Positions 53,966 through 63,905 of a DNA stretch of 64,000 nt are shown one piece after another (the first letter of the stretch is position 1; every line of letters begins with the position of its first letter). The stretch comes from Paralithodes platypus (Eukaryota > Arthropoda > Malacostraca > Decapoda > Lithodidae). The position numbers and the translations under genes were made by a program. The stretch covers positions 28,396,640 to 28,460,639 of the forward strand of contig CM064512.1 in the NCBI GenBank assembly GCA_032716605.1. The letters run 5' to 3'. The notes under the pieces are model-generated. The model saw only the letters and a list, made by a program, of their open reading frames with translations, searched no databases and was not told where the DNA came from.

Positions 53966-54469
53966 GGGAGGTGTGGTGTAGTGGTCATGCCACTGGATTG
54001 GTAATCCAATGGACCCGGGTTCAAATCCCGATATGTCAATGGGAAGATATTATTGGGATTGAATTTGTGCTGTACCTAGTATCAGTGCATTACCACAAAG
54101 CCCACCGAAATGCCAAAACAATACCCTCATTGTTCCCTGACTAAATAACACTGTATGAATATTCCTATATTCAAAATATGTTACAGGGGGACAATGCCTA
54201 GTGAGTTCACTGCTCAATAGGTGGCGTTCTGAGAGTGAGGGTCTGAGTCTGGAGGGTGAGACCGTGAAGCACTTGAGCGAAGCAACCGGCCGCTTCAGAG
54301 ATGGAGCTGCTTCGAGCCATGATGGATGCTTCGCATGTCTCACTCCCCAGACTGGAACAAGACCTCACGGGCTTCACCGTGTTGAGTGGTGGAATGTACA
54401 GGCTCTCAGCCTATGCCCGAGAGGGAGTAGTTGGAATATAGAAAAAAAAAAAAACAAAAAAAAAAAACA
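53966..54469 (+). mobile_element. tRNA-derived SINE with A tail, ~0.5 kb
   Basis: The head has an A box TGGTGTAGTGG (53,974-53,984) and a B box GGTTCAAATCC (54,018-54,028), with a GGT-like anticodon loop resembling a Thr tRNA, but no acceptor pairing. A ~400-base body and an A-rich tail (54,442-54,467) follow. The body near 54,260-54,440 is GC-richer and may be one of the conserved central SINE domains (not identified). The frame 54,201-54,473 is not considered a gene. Confidence 0.72.
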
Positions 54470-55152
54470 GTGAGACTATGAGTAACTACATGTAAACTCA
54501 GGTTATTAGATATCACAAATAGACCAGGGTATACACAGATAATATTTGTCCACACATATAGTTATTTATACTGATATGTTATACTCTTTGCATGTGGTTT
54601 GTTACATATTGCCAAGTCTGATAATATAAGATAATGTGATACAGGGGGAAACATTTACCGAGAGTAAATTACCCTCGAGAATTGCAATCCATTTTTTCCC
54701 CAACACATTATTTCCTTGATCTATTTACTTTACTATGACTGTCTAATAAATATCAATTAAATAAATATAATTACTGAAGTTAATTGAGTATACCTTTATC
54801 AATTGTTCATATTACCGCAAACATAATGTTTATCAACAGGACAATTAATATTTGTCATTGTTATATTGCATTGCGCAATAATCTTGTATGATCAAGCTAC
54901 ACATTTATTTTGAAATTAATTAAAAAAAGCTAGATAATCGAATGAGTTACCTCGGCATATAGAAGCTTATGAAGGTGATACTTTCACGTCCACCTCCTCT
55001 CGGGAGATAAGGTTGTCTGGCAATAGATGGATATATAGACAGATAGATAGATAGATAAATCAGATTAGCGAGTTCACGAAATATGATATGACATCAAGAT
55101 TTGTGTGCAATGATTAACCGAAGTTGTAAGAGGAAGCATAAACAAGCGAATT
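54470..55152. other. No gene seen
   Basis: AT-rich spacer up to the right arm, with a GATA-type run near 55,025-55,055. No recognisable frame. Confidence 0.5.
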
Positions 55153-55371
55153 AAGGCATACTGATTACCTATATCTAGTTGAAGATTTTTTTTCCATATC
55201 TCTGCCGCTTGTTTATATATTATTATATTTAGTGGTAAAATATTGTCATTTCTGTGCAGTTCTTCGTTTGTAATGAGTTCTGGATATTTTATATCAAATA
55301 TAAATCTAAGTGCTTTGTTCTGTATTATTTGCAGTTTATTCATCGTTGCTTCAGTTGTTGAATTGATAGGT
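55153..55371 (-). pseudogene. LINE-B C-terminal part (right arm)
   Basis: The minus strand repeats the left-arm peptide from NSTTEATMNKLQ to LDIGNQYALI and then diverges at 55,153, marking the arm boundary. Small substitutions (NDNILPL for NANILPL) separate the arms. Confidence 0.8.
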
Positions 55372-56191
55372 ACAGAGAAAACCTTGTTAACTTTAATGCA
55401 TCCAAAACCCAATTTCTCCATCTATCTACCCGTCAGGATCTCCCAGCGGACTATCCCTTATTCTTCAACAATACAAAAATCAACCCTTCATCTTCTCTCA
55501 ATATTCTTGGTGTCTCTTTTTCTTCTGCTCTCATTTGGAAGGACCATATTACCAGTCTTGCTAAGACAGCCTCCCAGAAGCTGGGTGTGCTCAACCGCCT
55601 TAGGGGGTTCTTTTCCCCTGCACAGCTTCTTGCTCTGTACAGGGGCATAGTGCGCCCTTGTATTGAGTATTGTTCACATGTGTGGGGAGGTTTCTCTCAC
55701 ACCGCTCTCCTAGACAAGGTTGAAAGGAAGGCCTTTCGTATCATTAACCGCCGTCCACTCACCAACTCTGCAATCTCTCTCTCTCCGCCGCAATGTTGCA
55801 TCTCTCTCGCTATTCTATCGCTACTATAATAATCAGTGTTCCTCAGAGCTATCCCAGTGCATACCACCTCCTTTACGTAGGGCACGTGGTACCCGTCTTG
55901 CAACTCAATCCCACCCCTACTCTGTGCAACTCTCCAACCCAAGAGTGAAACGTTACTCTCAAACTTTCTTCTACTCAACAGCTGAGCTCTGGAACTCTCT
56001 CCCAGAATCAGTTTTTCCCGCTGCCTATGACTTAAATTGCTTCAAACTCCATGTGTCCAGGCATTTTGGCTCGAACATCCCTTGATTTTGGCCCTGTCAC
56101 TCTTTCAACTATGGGGGAGGCACTCGCTATAGGCAGTTATGCCTTTTGCCTCCCTCAATCACATAGAGAAAAAAAAAAAAAAAAAAAAAAA
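55372..56191 (+). mobile_element. LINE-A, 5'-truncated copy inside LINE-B (right arm)
   Basis: The A tail is at 56,169-56,191. The ends match those of 50,549-51,366, so this is the same insertion duplicated. The coding tail (55,587-56,085, ending CFKLHVSRHFGSNIP) is interrupted by the loss of two bases in the CT run near 55,770. Confidence 0.88.
55720..56085 (+). CDS. LINE-A RT C-terminal tail (right arm copy)
   Basis: It contains SLRRNVASLSLFYRYYNNQC, CIPPPLRRARGTRLA and FFYSTAELWNSLPES. The preceding part (55,587-55,829, MLNRLRGFFSPAQLL) is in another frame. It is a remnant without catalytic motifs. Confidence 0.75.
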   Translation: MKGRPFVSLTAVHSPTLQSLSLRRNVASLSLFYRYYNNQCSSELSQCIPPPLRRARGTRLATQSHPYSVQLSNPRVKRYSQTFFYSTAELWNSLPESVFPAAYDLNCFKLHVSRHFGSNIP

Positions 56192-56968
56192 GGAGGATAT
56201 GTTAGAATAGGACGAATTAGTGACATGTATAACTTTCGCTTTACTTCTAAAGCTGCTTCTCTAAATAAGTTTAACTTTGTCAGAATAGTTTGGGCTCGTT
56301 GTTTGGCAGTAGAGATATGCGACTTGAATCCATATTTTGTTTTATTTAGTCCCACTATCTTACCTTCGTTACTGTATTCAATTCTGTTGTTGTCAATTAT
56401 TAATTCTGGATACACCATTTTATTAAGGGGTATTACTTTGAATTTCCTTATGTTAGTTTTTATTTTCCATTTTTCCTCGTATTCATTTATTGAGATTAAT
56501 GGCTCTTTTAACATTAATTATTGCTATATTCTTTGATTTACCTGGTGGCATAATTATTTGTGTAATGTCATCAGCAAATTGGATATACTCACAATAAGGT
56601 GTTGGAGGGGGTAAGTCGGAAGTATAAATTGCATAAAGAGTTGGTGATAAGCATCCTCCCTGAGTGAAACCACTTAGAAGCGGAAATATTTCGCCTAGGT
56701 AGCCGTTTATTGAGATCTGGGCATATCTGGTATCCAAATAATTACATAATATCCTTTCATATTCGATTGGGATGTTCTGTGATAATATTTTGTATTTGAG
56801 TCCTGTATGCCAAACTTTATCAAAGGCTTTTGCTACATCACGTAATACTATTATCGGTTGTAATCCTCTATTTTTTGGTCTAGCAATTACTTCTGTTATT
56901 ACTCCTATTACTCTGTGTTCCTCTACCTCGTCGAAAGCTGTGTTGTCTTAAATTTATATTATGATCTA
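56192..56968 (-). pseudogene. LINE-B reverse transcriptase, middle part (right arm)
   Basis: Minus-strand frames 56,483-56,737 (SGFTQGGCLSPTLYAIYTSD, then QFADDITQII) and 56,155-56,514 correspond to 49,770-50,548. It ends at TTAA 56,969-56,972, where the piggyBac element starts. Confidence 0.83.
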
Positions 56969-57026
56969 TTAACCCGGCAAGTGCTGAAACACTAATAAGA
57001 GTTCTACCGCTGCGCTGCGGAACTCC

Positions 57027-57035
57027 TTATATAAT
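57027..57035 (+). promoter_or_regulatory. Probable TATA box of the piggyBac gene (right copy)
   Basis: TTATATAAT lies about 125 bases before the start at 57,152, matching 49,703-49,711. Confidence 0.45.
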
Positions 57036-57151
57036 CTCGGTTTTTGAACGCGTACCAAAACCACGGGTTTACAGCCAGGCGGCTACAATTTGGTGCATGT
57101 GTAGTACCACTTGGCAACTCTTGATACCACCACCCCACACGCTCGGCCCAC

Positions 57152-58475
57152 ATGCACTCAAGCAGTACACACGCACTTGTCATGGAGCTTAGACATCCCT
57201 CACGCTCTCGCCCTGATGACACAACCAGCCCTCCTTCTGGTGGTGTCAGCGGCCGTGGAAGGCAGAGAGTGGCTTCTAAACACCCGAGCTACCATTACTA
57301 CGGCACGAGTAGATCCGAGGACGAGGAACCTGCACGTAAAGCACGTAAAACACGTGCAAGCAGGGGCAGTGCACAGAGGTCATTGTCTTTCGGGGATACT
57401 GCCACTACCACCCAGGCAACTGCTACCACCACTACCACCACTCCAACCACTACCACCACTACCACTGACGCAGGAGGCCGCCCTGGGGCTGCAGGACCTG
57501 CGGGGGCCACTGGGAAGACAGGGAAGGGCAGGGGTAAGAAAACTTCTACCTCTGCCACTACCACCATGCCACCACCACCACCACCACCACCTGCCGCCCC
57601 TACCACCGACGCAGGATGCCGCCCTGGGGCTGCAGGACCTGCGGGGACCACTGGGAAGACAGGGAAGGGCAGGGGTAAGAAAACTTCTACCTCTGCCACT
57701 ACCACCGTGCCACCACCACCAGCCGGCCCTGCCGCCCCTACCACCGACGCAGGAGGCCGCCCTGGGGCTGCAGGACCTGCGGGGGCCACTGGGAAGACAG
57801 GGAAGGGCAGGGGTAAGAAAACTTCTACCTCTGCCACTACCACCGTGCCACCACCACCACCAGCCGCCCCTGCCACCTCTGCCCCTGCTACCCCTGCCGG
57901 CCCTTCTGCCCCTGCCCCTGCCAAAGGGAAAAAAGGGACGAAAGGCCAGGAGACAAAGGCGACAGGGACCACCATAATATTGCCATCCAGGACCTCTGCT
58001 GGCCCTGCCGACGCCACCCCTGCCAGACGTTCTGGCCCCTGCCACTGCCCCTGCCCCTGTCCCTGCCAAAGGGAAGAAAGGGACGAAGGGCCAGGCGACA
58101 AAGGCGACAGGGACCACCATAATATTGCCATCTAGGACCTCTGCTGGCCCTGCCAATGCCACCCGTGCCGGCCCTTCTGCCCCTGCCCCTACCCCTGCCA
58201 AAGGGAAGAAAGGGACGAAGGGCCAGGCGACAAAGGTGACAGGGACAACCATAATATTGCCTGCCTCTACCTCTGCCCGACCCACCACTGCTGCCCCAAC
58301 CGACGCCGACCCTGCTGCTGGCCCTTCTGTCTCTGCCTACAGGACACCTGCCCGATCGAGACGGACGAAGCACCTTACTCCGTCGAAGTACGCTGCCCTG
58401 CTGTTTCCTCTTTCCCAGGATGGTGTCACGCAGGATTTATACGATGACGACGTCGCCACACGGGAGTCTGGGTAG
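57152..58475 (+). pseudogene. Repeat-rich N-terminal region of the piggyBac protein (right copy)
   Basis: It starts MHSSSTHALVM like the left copy. The first part (57,152-58,135) has three GRPGAAGPAGATGKTGKGRG units against two in the left copy, then the PAKGKKGTKGQ units. A one-base shift near 58,030 moves the rest to 58,125-58,475, which ends in DLYDDDVATRESG at a G run. The unit number differs between arms, so the array changed after the duplication. Confidence 0.7.
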
Positions 58476-58588
58476 GGGGAGGGGGGGGGGAGGTAGGCGG
58501 GGGGGGGGGATAGTGAAAGTGAATCGGAGCAAAGTGCCGATAATGAGGAGGGGCGCCCCGTTCAAGTGACGACGAGGGTGACGAGGAT

Positions 58589-58930
58589 GTGCTATATCGT
58601 GACCATGACAGTAATTTGTCTGATGTTGGCGAAGACGCAGATGACATTCCAATCCCTGACGCCAATATTCATACGTTTGTGTGGTCTGACGAGGCCGATT
58701 TTGTGCCTGATTTGCACCAGTCTGATGCTGGTAGGTCAGGTACAACTGCTGACTGGCCCTGTGATGACAACTCGAACGAGATGGATTTCTTCCTCGATTT
58801 TTTCGACGTGCAGCTAATGTCGTACATAATTGCCCAAACCAACGCCTACTACAGGTGGGTGTATAATAGAATGGACGTCATTTCTCCAAGAGTGAGAATA
58901 CAAACCTGGGTAGATACGACCGTAAATTAA
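58589..58930 (+). CDS. piggyBac transposase N-terminal conserved part (right copy)
   Basis: It is nearly identical to 47,951-48,292: DFFLDFFDVQLMSYIIAQTN, then RVRIQTWVDTTVN, ending in the same TAA. Nine extra bases upstream (GACGAGGGT near 58,572) distinguish it from the left copy. Confidence 0.82.
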   Translation: MLYRDHDSNLSDVGEDADDIPIPDANIHTFVWSDEADFVPDLHQSDAGRSGTTADWPCDDNSNEMDFFLDFFDVQLMSYIIAQTNAYYRWVYNRMDVISPRVRIQTWVDTTVN

Positions 58931-59195
58931 TTCATGACGTTTTTTACCTTATAGTGATGCTCATGCCTCTTTGCAAGAAGCGTGTGCTTCAACATTATTG
59001 GAAACACGACCCTCTGATCGCCACCCCAACTTTCAATAAGTTCATGCCTCGTGACAGATTTTTGTTGTTGCTGAGATTTATGCATTTTGCAGACAATGAA
59101 AATCCTAACAGGATTGACAGAATATGGAAAGTTCGGGATGTGTTCACCATGTTGCTGGCAAGATACAAGAAATATTTTTACTCCTTCAACAACTT
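58927..59195 (+). pseudogene. piggyBac transposase core, first part, cut by a CR1 fragment
   Basis: LIHDVFYLIVMLMPLCKKRV, then DPLIATPTFNKFMPRDRFLL and VRDVFTMLLARYKKYF end at FNN, where the insertion begins. The open frame continues a little into the inserted repeat up to 59,364 but is no longer transposase. Confidence 0.85.
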
Positions 59196-59965
59196 ACAAA
59201 GGAGTACAAAGGAGTACAAAGGAGTACAAAGGAAATCAAGCAACAACAGGTCTAGTGACCCTTCTAGGTTGCTTGTCCTCCAAAACACTGAGGATCAAGT
59301 GTCCAAACAGTGGTTTAGAGTGGGTAAGGGAACATTGGAAAGGGAATTGCTGCCCTGGAACTAATGTCCGTGGCAGGATTAGGAAGTTAGTAGGGGACAG
59401 ATGGGTTAGTAACTGAGGGGGGATAAAATAAATTTATTCATTTACACACGCAGTCGCGGGTTTGATGCGAGATATTTGTCTAGGCGGAGTTTAAATGAAT
59501 CAACGGTGATGCAGTCTATAACGTTTCGGGGAAGCCCATTCCACAAGTTGACAACTCGATTGAAGAAGAATTCTTAGATTCGTGTGAGTTAAAAGATTTA
59601 CCAATAATTTTGCAACCGTTTCCCCGCGTGTAATTAGATTGGTCGATAGTGAAGTACTTACTACAGTTCATATTGTCGATGCCTTTGATGATTTTGAACA
59701 CTTGAATTAAGTCACCTCTTAATCTGCGCTGGGTTAAAGGAAATAGATTTAATTCTCTAAGACGCTCTTCGTATGGTTTGTTCTTTAGGCTAGGTATCAT
59801 TTTGGTAACTCTACGTTGAACTCGTTCTAGCTTGTTTATATCTTTTTGGTAATAAGGGCACCAGGATTGAACGCAGTATTCCAGAAGAGGGCGGACTAAT
59901 TAATTGTAAAGGGTTAGGATAACTTCTTTGGATTTATGCTCAAATGACCTGCCTATGACCTGCCT
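59196..59965 (-). mobile_element. CR1/L2-like LINE 3' fragment, 770 bp
   Basis: It is inserted in the piggyBac core with a duplicated ACTT (59,192-59,195 and 59,966-59,969). The left copy has the empty site. On the minus strand the 3' end has three units of TTTGTACTCC, a microsatellite-like tail typical of CR1-type elements. It is 5'-truncated. Confidence 0.78.
59516..59800 (-). pseudogene. CR1/L2-like RT C-terminal remnant
   Basis: KNKPYEERLRELNLFPLTQR, then RLRGDLIQVFKIIKGIDNMN is the conserved end of CR1/L2-type LINE proteins. A shift near 59,570 moves the final block (WNGLPRNVID, then FKLRLDKYL) into another frame, ending near 59,450. Confidence 0.78.
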
Positions 59966-59967
59966 AC

Positions 59968-60900
59968 TTGGTGATTGATGAGAGTCTCGTGCTCTTCAAA
60001 GGTCGTCTTGTGTTCAAACAATATATCCCCTTGAAAAGGCACAGGTGTGGAATCAAGCTCTTCGTGTTGTGCGACTGTGAGACCGGTATAGTGCTTGACA
60101 TGATTGTGTACACAGGAACTGACATAGACGTGCCAAGAGTCGGTGCCAATGACCCCATGGGCATGTCAGGGGCCATCGTAAAGAAAATGATGGCACCTTA
60201 CATGGGCAAGGGACACGTATTGTACACCGATAATTGGTATACTTCTTGTGCTCTCTGCCAGTTTTTTCATGACAACAAAATGGGGTCATGTGGGACTGTC
60301 AGAAAGACAAGAAGGTCCATGCCAAAGTTCGTCAGTCATGTCACTCCACTTCCGAATCCCTCCTCCAGTGACACACCTTCTGATGATGAACTGGCACAAG
60401 AACACCGCGAGAGGAGGCAACGACGAAGGCAACGAAGGGGGGCCGGCAAGTACAAGATGCTGGAGAAGTCCGGGAAAGTGGTGGCTCTGAAGTGGAAGGA
60501 CAAACGTGACGTTCATCTGCTTTCGACAGTCCACACAGGTGCCCAGGTCAACTCTGGTAATGTCCACTTCCGCACAAAGAAAACCATCGAAAAATCCAAC
60601 ATGGTAGTGGACTACACAAAATACATGCGCCTGGTGGACAAGTCAGATTATCAACTTGCAGGCGTTGAGTGTCTGAGGAAGACTGTGAAATGGTATCACA
60701 AGCTCTTCCTCTACCTAGTCGACATCACGATGCTCAATGCGTACAACCTGTGGCTTGTCAAAAAAGACATGGCTCCAAACATGAAACTAAAGTTCCGGGA
60801 GTTTGTGTACAACTTCTCGCTCCAACTCCTGGAAAAGTATGGCACCCCCGCTACGAGCAATGTGGCATGGCGTGGTGATAACGTCCCTGACCGCATCTAG
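59968..60900 (+). CDS. piggyBac transposase core, main part (right copy)
   Basis: It resumes after the CR1 insertion with VIDESLVLFKGR (first Asp), GHVLYTDNWYTS (second Asp) and RLVDKSDYQL (third Asp). It matches the left copy with a few substitutions (for example KMMAPY for KIMAPY, and NSGNVHF for NSCKVHF) and ends at the same TAG after VPDRI. With the first part separated, it cannot give a whole transposase. Confidence 0.9.
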   Translation: MVIDESLVLFKGRLVFKQYIPLKRHRCGIKLFVLCDCETGIVLDMIVYTGTDIDVPRVGANDPMGMSGAIVKKMMAPYMGKGHVLYTDNWYTSCALCQFFHDNKMGSCGTVRKTRRSMPKFVSHVTPLPNPSSSDTPSDDELAQEHRERRQRRRQRRGAGKYKMLEKSGKVVALKWKDKRDVHLLSTVHTGAQVNSGNVHFRTKKTIEKSNMVVDYTKYMRLVDKSDYQLAGVECLRKTVKWYHKLFLYLVDITMLNAYNLWLVKKDMAPNMKLKFREFVYNFSLQLLEKYGTPATSNVAWRGDNVPDRI

Positions 60901-61098
60901 GTGGCGGTCCACAGGCACTATGTAGTCCACACGCAGGCAATTGGCAATCGTCACAAGCAGATGCAATGTCACGTTTGCAGCAACAGCACCAGGAGACCCA
61001 AGGCGACTAAAAAAGTCACCACCATGTGCAACGATTGCAAGGTTGCACTCTGCGTGGGTGACTGCTTCAGGGACTACCATATGTACAAGAACTATTGA
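60901..61098 (+). CDS. piggyBac C-terminal cysteine-rich domain (right copy)
   Basis: It is in frame after the TAG: CHVCSNSTRRPKATKKVTTM, then CNDCKVALCVGDCFRDYH. It is as well preserved as in the left copy despite lying behind a stop codon. Confidence 0.75.
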   Translation: MAVHRHYVVHTQAIGNRHKQMQCHVCSNSTRRPKATKKVTTMCNDCKVALCVGDCFRDYHMYKNY

Positions 61099-61188
61099 GT
61101 GCCGCCCCTGCGCATGCCCTGGACTCTCGCTCGCCCTACCTGACCTGACCTGTCCTGATCACACTTTTATGTCACTATTTGTTACCTC

Positions 61189-61189
<1 letters not shown>

Positions 61190-61240
<51 letters not shown>
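61190..61240. repeat. (TA)n microsatellite
   Basis: A TA run just downstream of the piggyBac coding region. The left arm counterpart is near 46,430-46,460, and the copy at 1,380-1,396 is where the Gypsy element inserted. Confidence 0.9.
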
Positions 61241-61245
<5 letters not shown>

Positions 61246-61734
61246 TATATACAGTATATATACAGTATATATACAGTATATATCACCTAAGTACAATATT
61301 ATCCATGATATGTTATATGTAAATTGTTGTTCCTAACTACCTGGTGACGCTTCTATGTCACAAAATAATTGCTACTCATAAATATATATACAGTATATAT
61401 TATACAGGTATATATATATATATATATATATCACCTAAGTTCAATATTAGCCATGATATGTTATATGTATTTTTTTGTTCCTAACTACCTGATCACGCTT
61501 TTATGTCACAAAATAATTGCTACCTCATAAATATATATGATAACACCCAATTACAATATTATCCCTGTGATGTAATGGTATATGTATTTTTTGGTTCCTA
61601 ATAGAAATATTTTGTATGTTATTCTCTTGTTTATTTCAACCTGAAATATATTGTAGTGTAAGAAAATAATCATATGTACATTCAATCCTATGTTCATCTG
61701 ACTTATAAAATAATAATAATAAAACCAAAAAATT

Positions 61735-61817
61735 ACAAGCTCATGTCATTGTATTCTTGCAATATGATATATTCTATGAATATTTCATATTGCTTGAATA
61801 CAATGACATGGGCTTGT
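61735..61817. repeat. Imperfect palindrome with ~40 bp arms, right arm
   Basis: Reverse-orientation copy of the hairpin at 807-889 and 45,857-45,939. Here the arms pair slightly better (CATTGTATTC against GAATACAATG). Confidence 0.7.
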
Positions 61818-61849
61818 AAAAAAAAAAAATTATCAAAACGTTTCTAAAC

Positions 61850-61955
61850 ATTATCAAAACTTCCCCATAACTCCCTTCTGGATTCGAACCCACTACCCTG
61901 GCATACCCTCAGAATCCCAATCCGTGACCTTACTGACTAGACCACACCAGCTCAT
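61850..61955 (-). repeat. tRNA-derived SINE-like head, right arm
   Basis: The B box on the minus strand is at 61,880-61,890. Same unit as at 672-780. Confidence 0.5.
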
Positions 61956-62329
61956 ACAATATACCACCAAAAACTTGATCTGTACATTCTAGCTGTCAGT
62001 TGGAAACAAAAACACACATTTTTATCCAACCAACTTACTTTAGTAAATTGATGGAATTATCAGTCCTATCATGCAAAGGTATATAAAACTATCTCTCTCA
62101 AAAATCAGTTTATTTTAGAACTATATTCGTTCAAAAATTGCCCAAACACTCCCCAACATTGCCCCTCTCAGTGTGACACCAGTTTTATCGCGCGTTCACT
62201 AAGTTAAACCCTTTCTCCTCCACCCACCCACCCAACCCCCCCACCCACCGTCTCTATCTGAGTCGGCCCCTACAAACTCGGATATCGGGTTAATTTATAA
62301 TACAAAATGCCAAAAATAACCTTCATAAA

Positions 62330-62490
62330 TACATTTTTATTGCATAATCTTGCAAATAATGAAGGACAAGTGGGTTTGTGTCGAATTTCCTCCAACAACC
62401 CTCTATATGTCGCGCGTATATTCGATTATATAGTAATGCATGTCATACAAAATACCCCAAGTAAGTCTCGAATATACATTTGTATTGCGT
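62330..62490. other. Site corresponding to the XPG transposon insertion
   Basis: Homology to the left arm stops at about 62,389 (GAATTTCCTCC, matching 45,303) and resumes at about 62,460 (AAGTAAGTCTCG, matching 39,607). The intervening ~70-85 bases have no counterpart on the left, so the empty state is not a simple precursor. Confidence 0.7.
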
Positions 62491-63586
62491 ATAATGTGCA
62501 AATGAATAAACCATCGTTTCATATCGCATTCTGCCAACCCTACCGACATTTGACACCAGTCTAAATATAGCTCAGTTTGTTTACACCCCAGATTGTAAAA
62601 CAATACCACACCACACAGGTGGCTGACCTTGGCGGGATTCACAACAACTTCCCTCCCTCCCTCACTCCCACCCACCAACCCACCCACCACACCTCTCCCA
62701 TAAACACTTTCATAAGGCTTGTATATCGCATAATTGGTTTATATGCGGCATATTCCTTGGTAGATGGATCGCCTACATACGTACACGTAATTTATATATA
62801 GCATGACAGTGCTGAAAATACGATATATACGTGCTATTACAGCCAACATACGCTGTACAACTTGGCAACTCTCGATACCACCCTGTCACCCCGCACTCAA
62901 GTGGTACACAAGCACTTGTCTCGCGTAAACTCTCTCACCCCACCCCACTTCCCGCCTCTAAAGTCTCTCATAATTTGCTTATATGTCGCATATTTGGTCT
63001 ATATGTGGCATATTCCTTGGTATATGGGTGGCCTACATACGTACACATACTATACATACACGCTAAACCCGCTCTCACTCAAGCAGTACACAAGCACTTG
63101 TCTCCTGCGTAAACTCTCTCACCCCAGTTCCCGCCTCTCTAAACTCTCTTATAATTCGCTTATATGTTGCATATTTGGTCTATATGCGGCATATTCCTTG
63201 GTATATGGGTGGCCTACATACGTACAAATACGTACACATATGTACACATACTCTACATAGCATAACAGTGCTCAAAATAGGATAAATACGCGGAATTACG
63301 GCCTAACCCACCCTCTCCTCCCTCTCCTCCTACCCCGGGAAATCTTGCCGCGCGATGATAATCTGGCCGCGCGATGCCATTCGCTCCACTTTCTTCAACT
63401 CCGGACCGCCCCCCCCCCCCCAGATTTCTGTTTTGGGCCAAATACATACCTGTATGGCTCGATGCGCACGAACATTCCCTACACGTTGATGTACTTTTCA
63501 TCGATATTTGCAAGGGTCGCCCAAAACGTCATACCTCTGCACAGGGGGGGCTGTATACTATAGGGGGTACACAGCGGAGGGGTTAA

Positions 63587-63805
63587 GTCCAATAATCTGT
63601 GGTTAATAATTCTTTCATAAATCTTGCAAAAAAATTAAAGTAATCATATAGGTCTATAGTTTATTATTTGCGATCTATCTTTTTCAGGTTTGGGTATCAA
63701 GATCATTTTCGCAACTTTAAACATTTTGGGATAATATCCTGTTGCTAGAGAAGCATTCATTAAATGTGTAAGTCCTTATATAATATGTTGGGGTAGGTTC
63801 AAGAC
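63587..63805 (-). pseudogene. LINE-B RT, first part (right arm)
   Basis: Minus-strand copy of 38,255-38,477. Past its end, GGTTCAAGACCATATTGCGTG crosses the site where LINE-A is inserted in the left arm. Confidence 0.8.
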
Positions 63806-63822
63806 CATATTGCGTGCTATGC

Positions 63823-63825
<3 letters not shown>

Positions 63826-63861
<36 letters not shown>

Positions 63862-63905
63862 TGTATATATATATAAATTATATATATACATATATATATA
63901 TATAT
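63826..63905. repeat. (TA)n microsatellite
   Basis: Counterpart of 35,930-36,047, followed to the window end by the reverse of 35,846-35,930. Confidence 0.9.

Larger units (their letters stand above)
56973..63582 (+). mobile_element. piggyBac element, 6.6 kb (right arm)
   Basis: It is flanked by TTAA at 56,969-56,972 and 63,583-63,586 in the same LINE-B site as the left copy. The ends start CCCGGCAAGTGCTG and, on the minus strand, CCCCTCCGCTGTGTACC. It lacks the XPG transposon, and 59,196-59,965 is a later CR1-like insertion. The subterminal repeats are at about 62,640-63,250. This copy gives the better estimate of the element's own length (about 5.8 kb without the CR1 piece). Confidence 0.9.

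Noticed and set aside
53966..54040. Possible functional tRNA-Thr gene
   Set aside because: The A box, B box and an anticodon-like loop are present, but the acceptor stem does not pair and an A-tailed body follows. It is a SINE.
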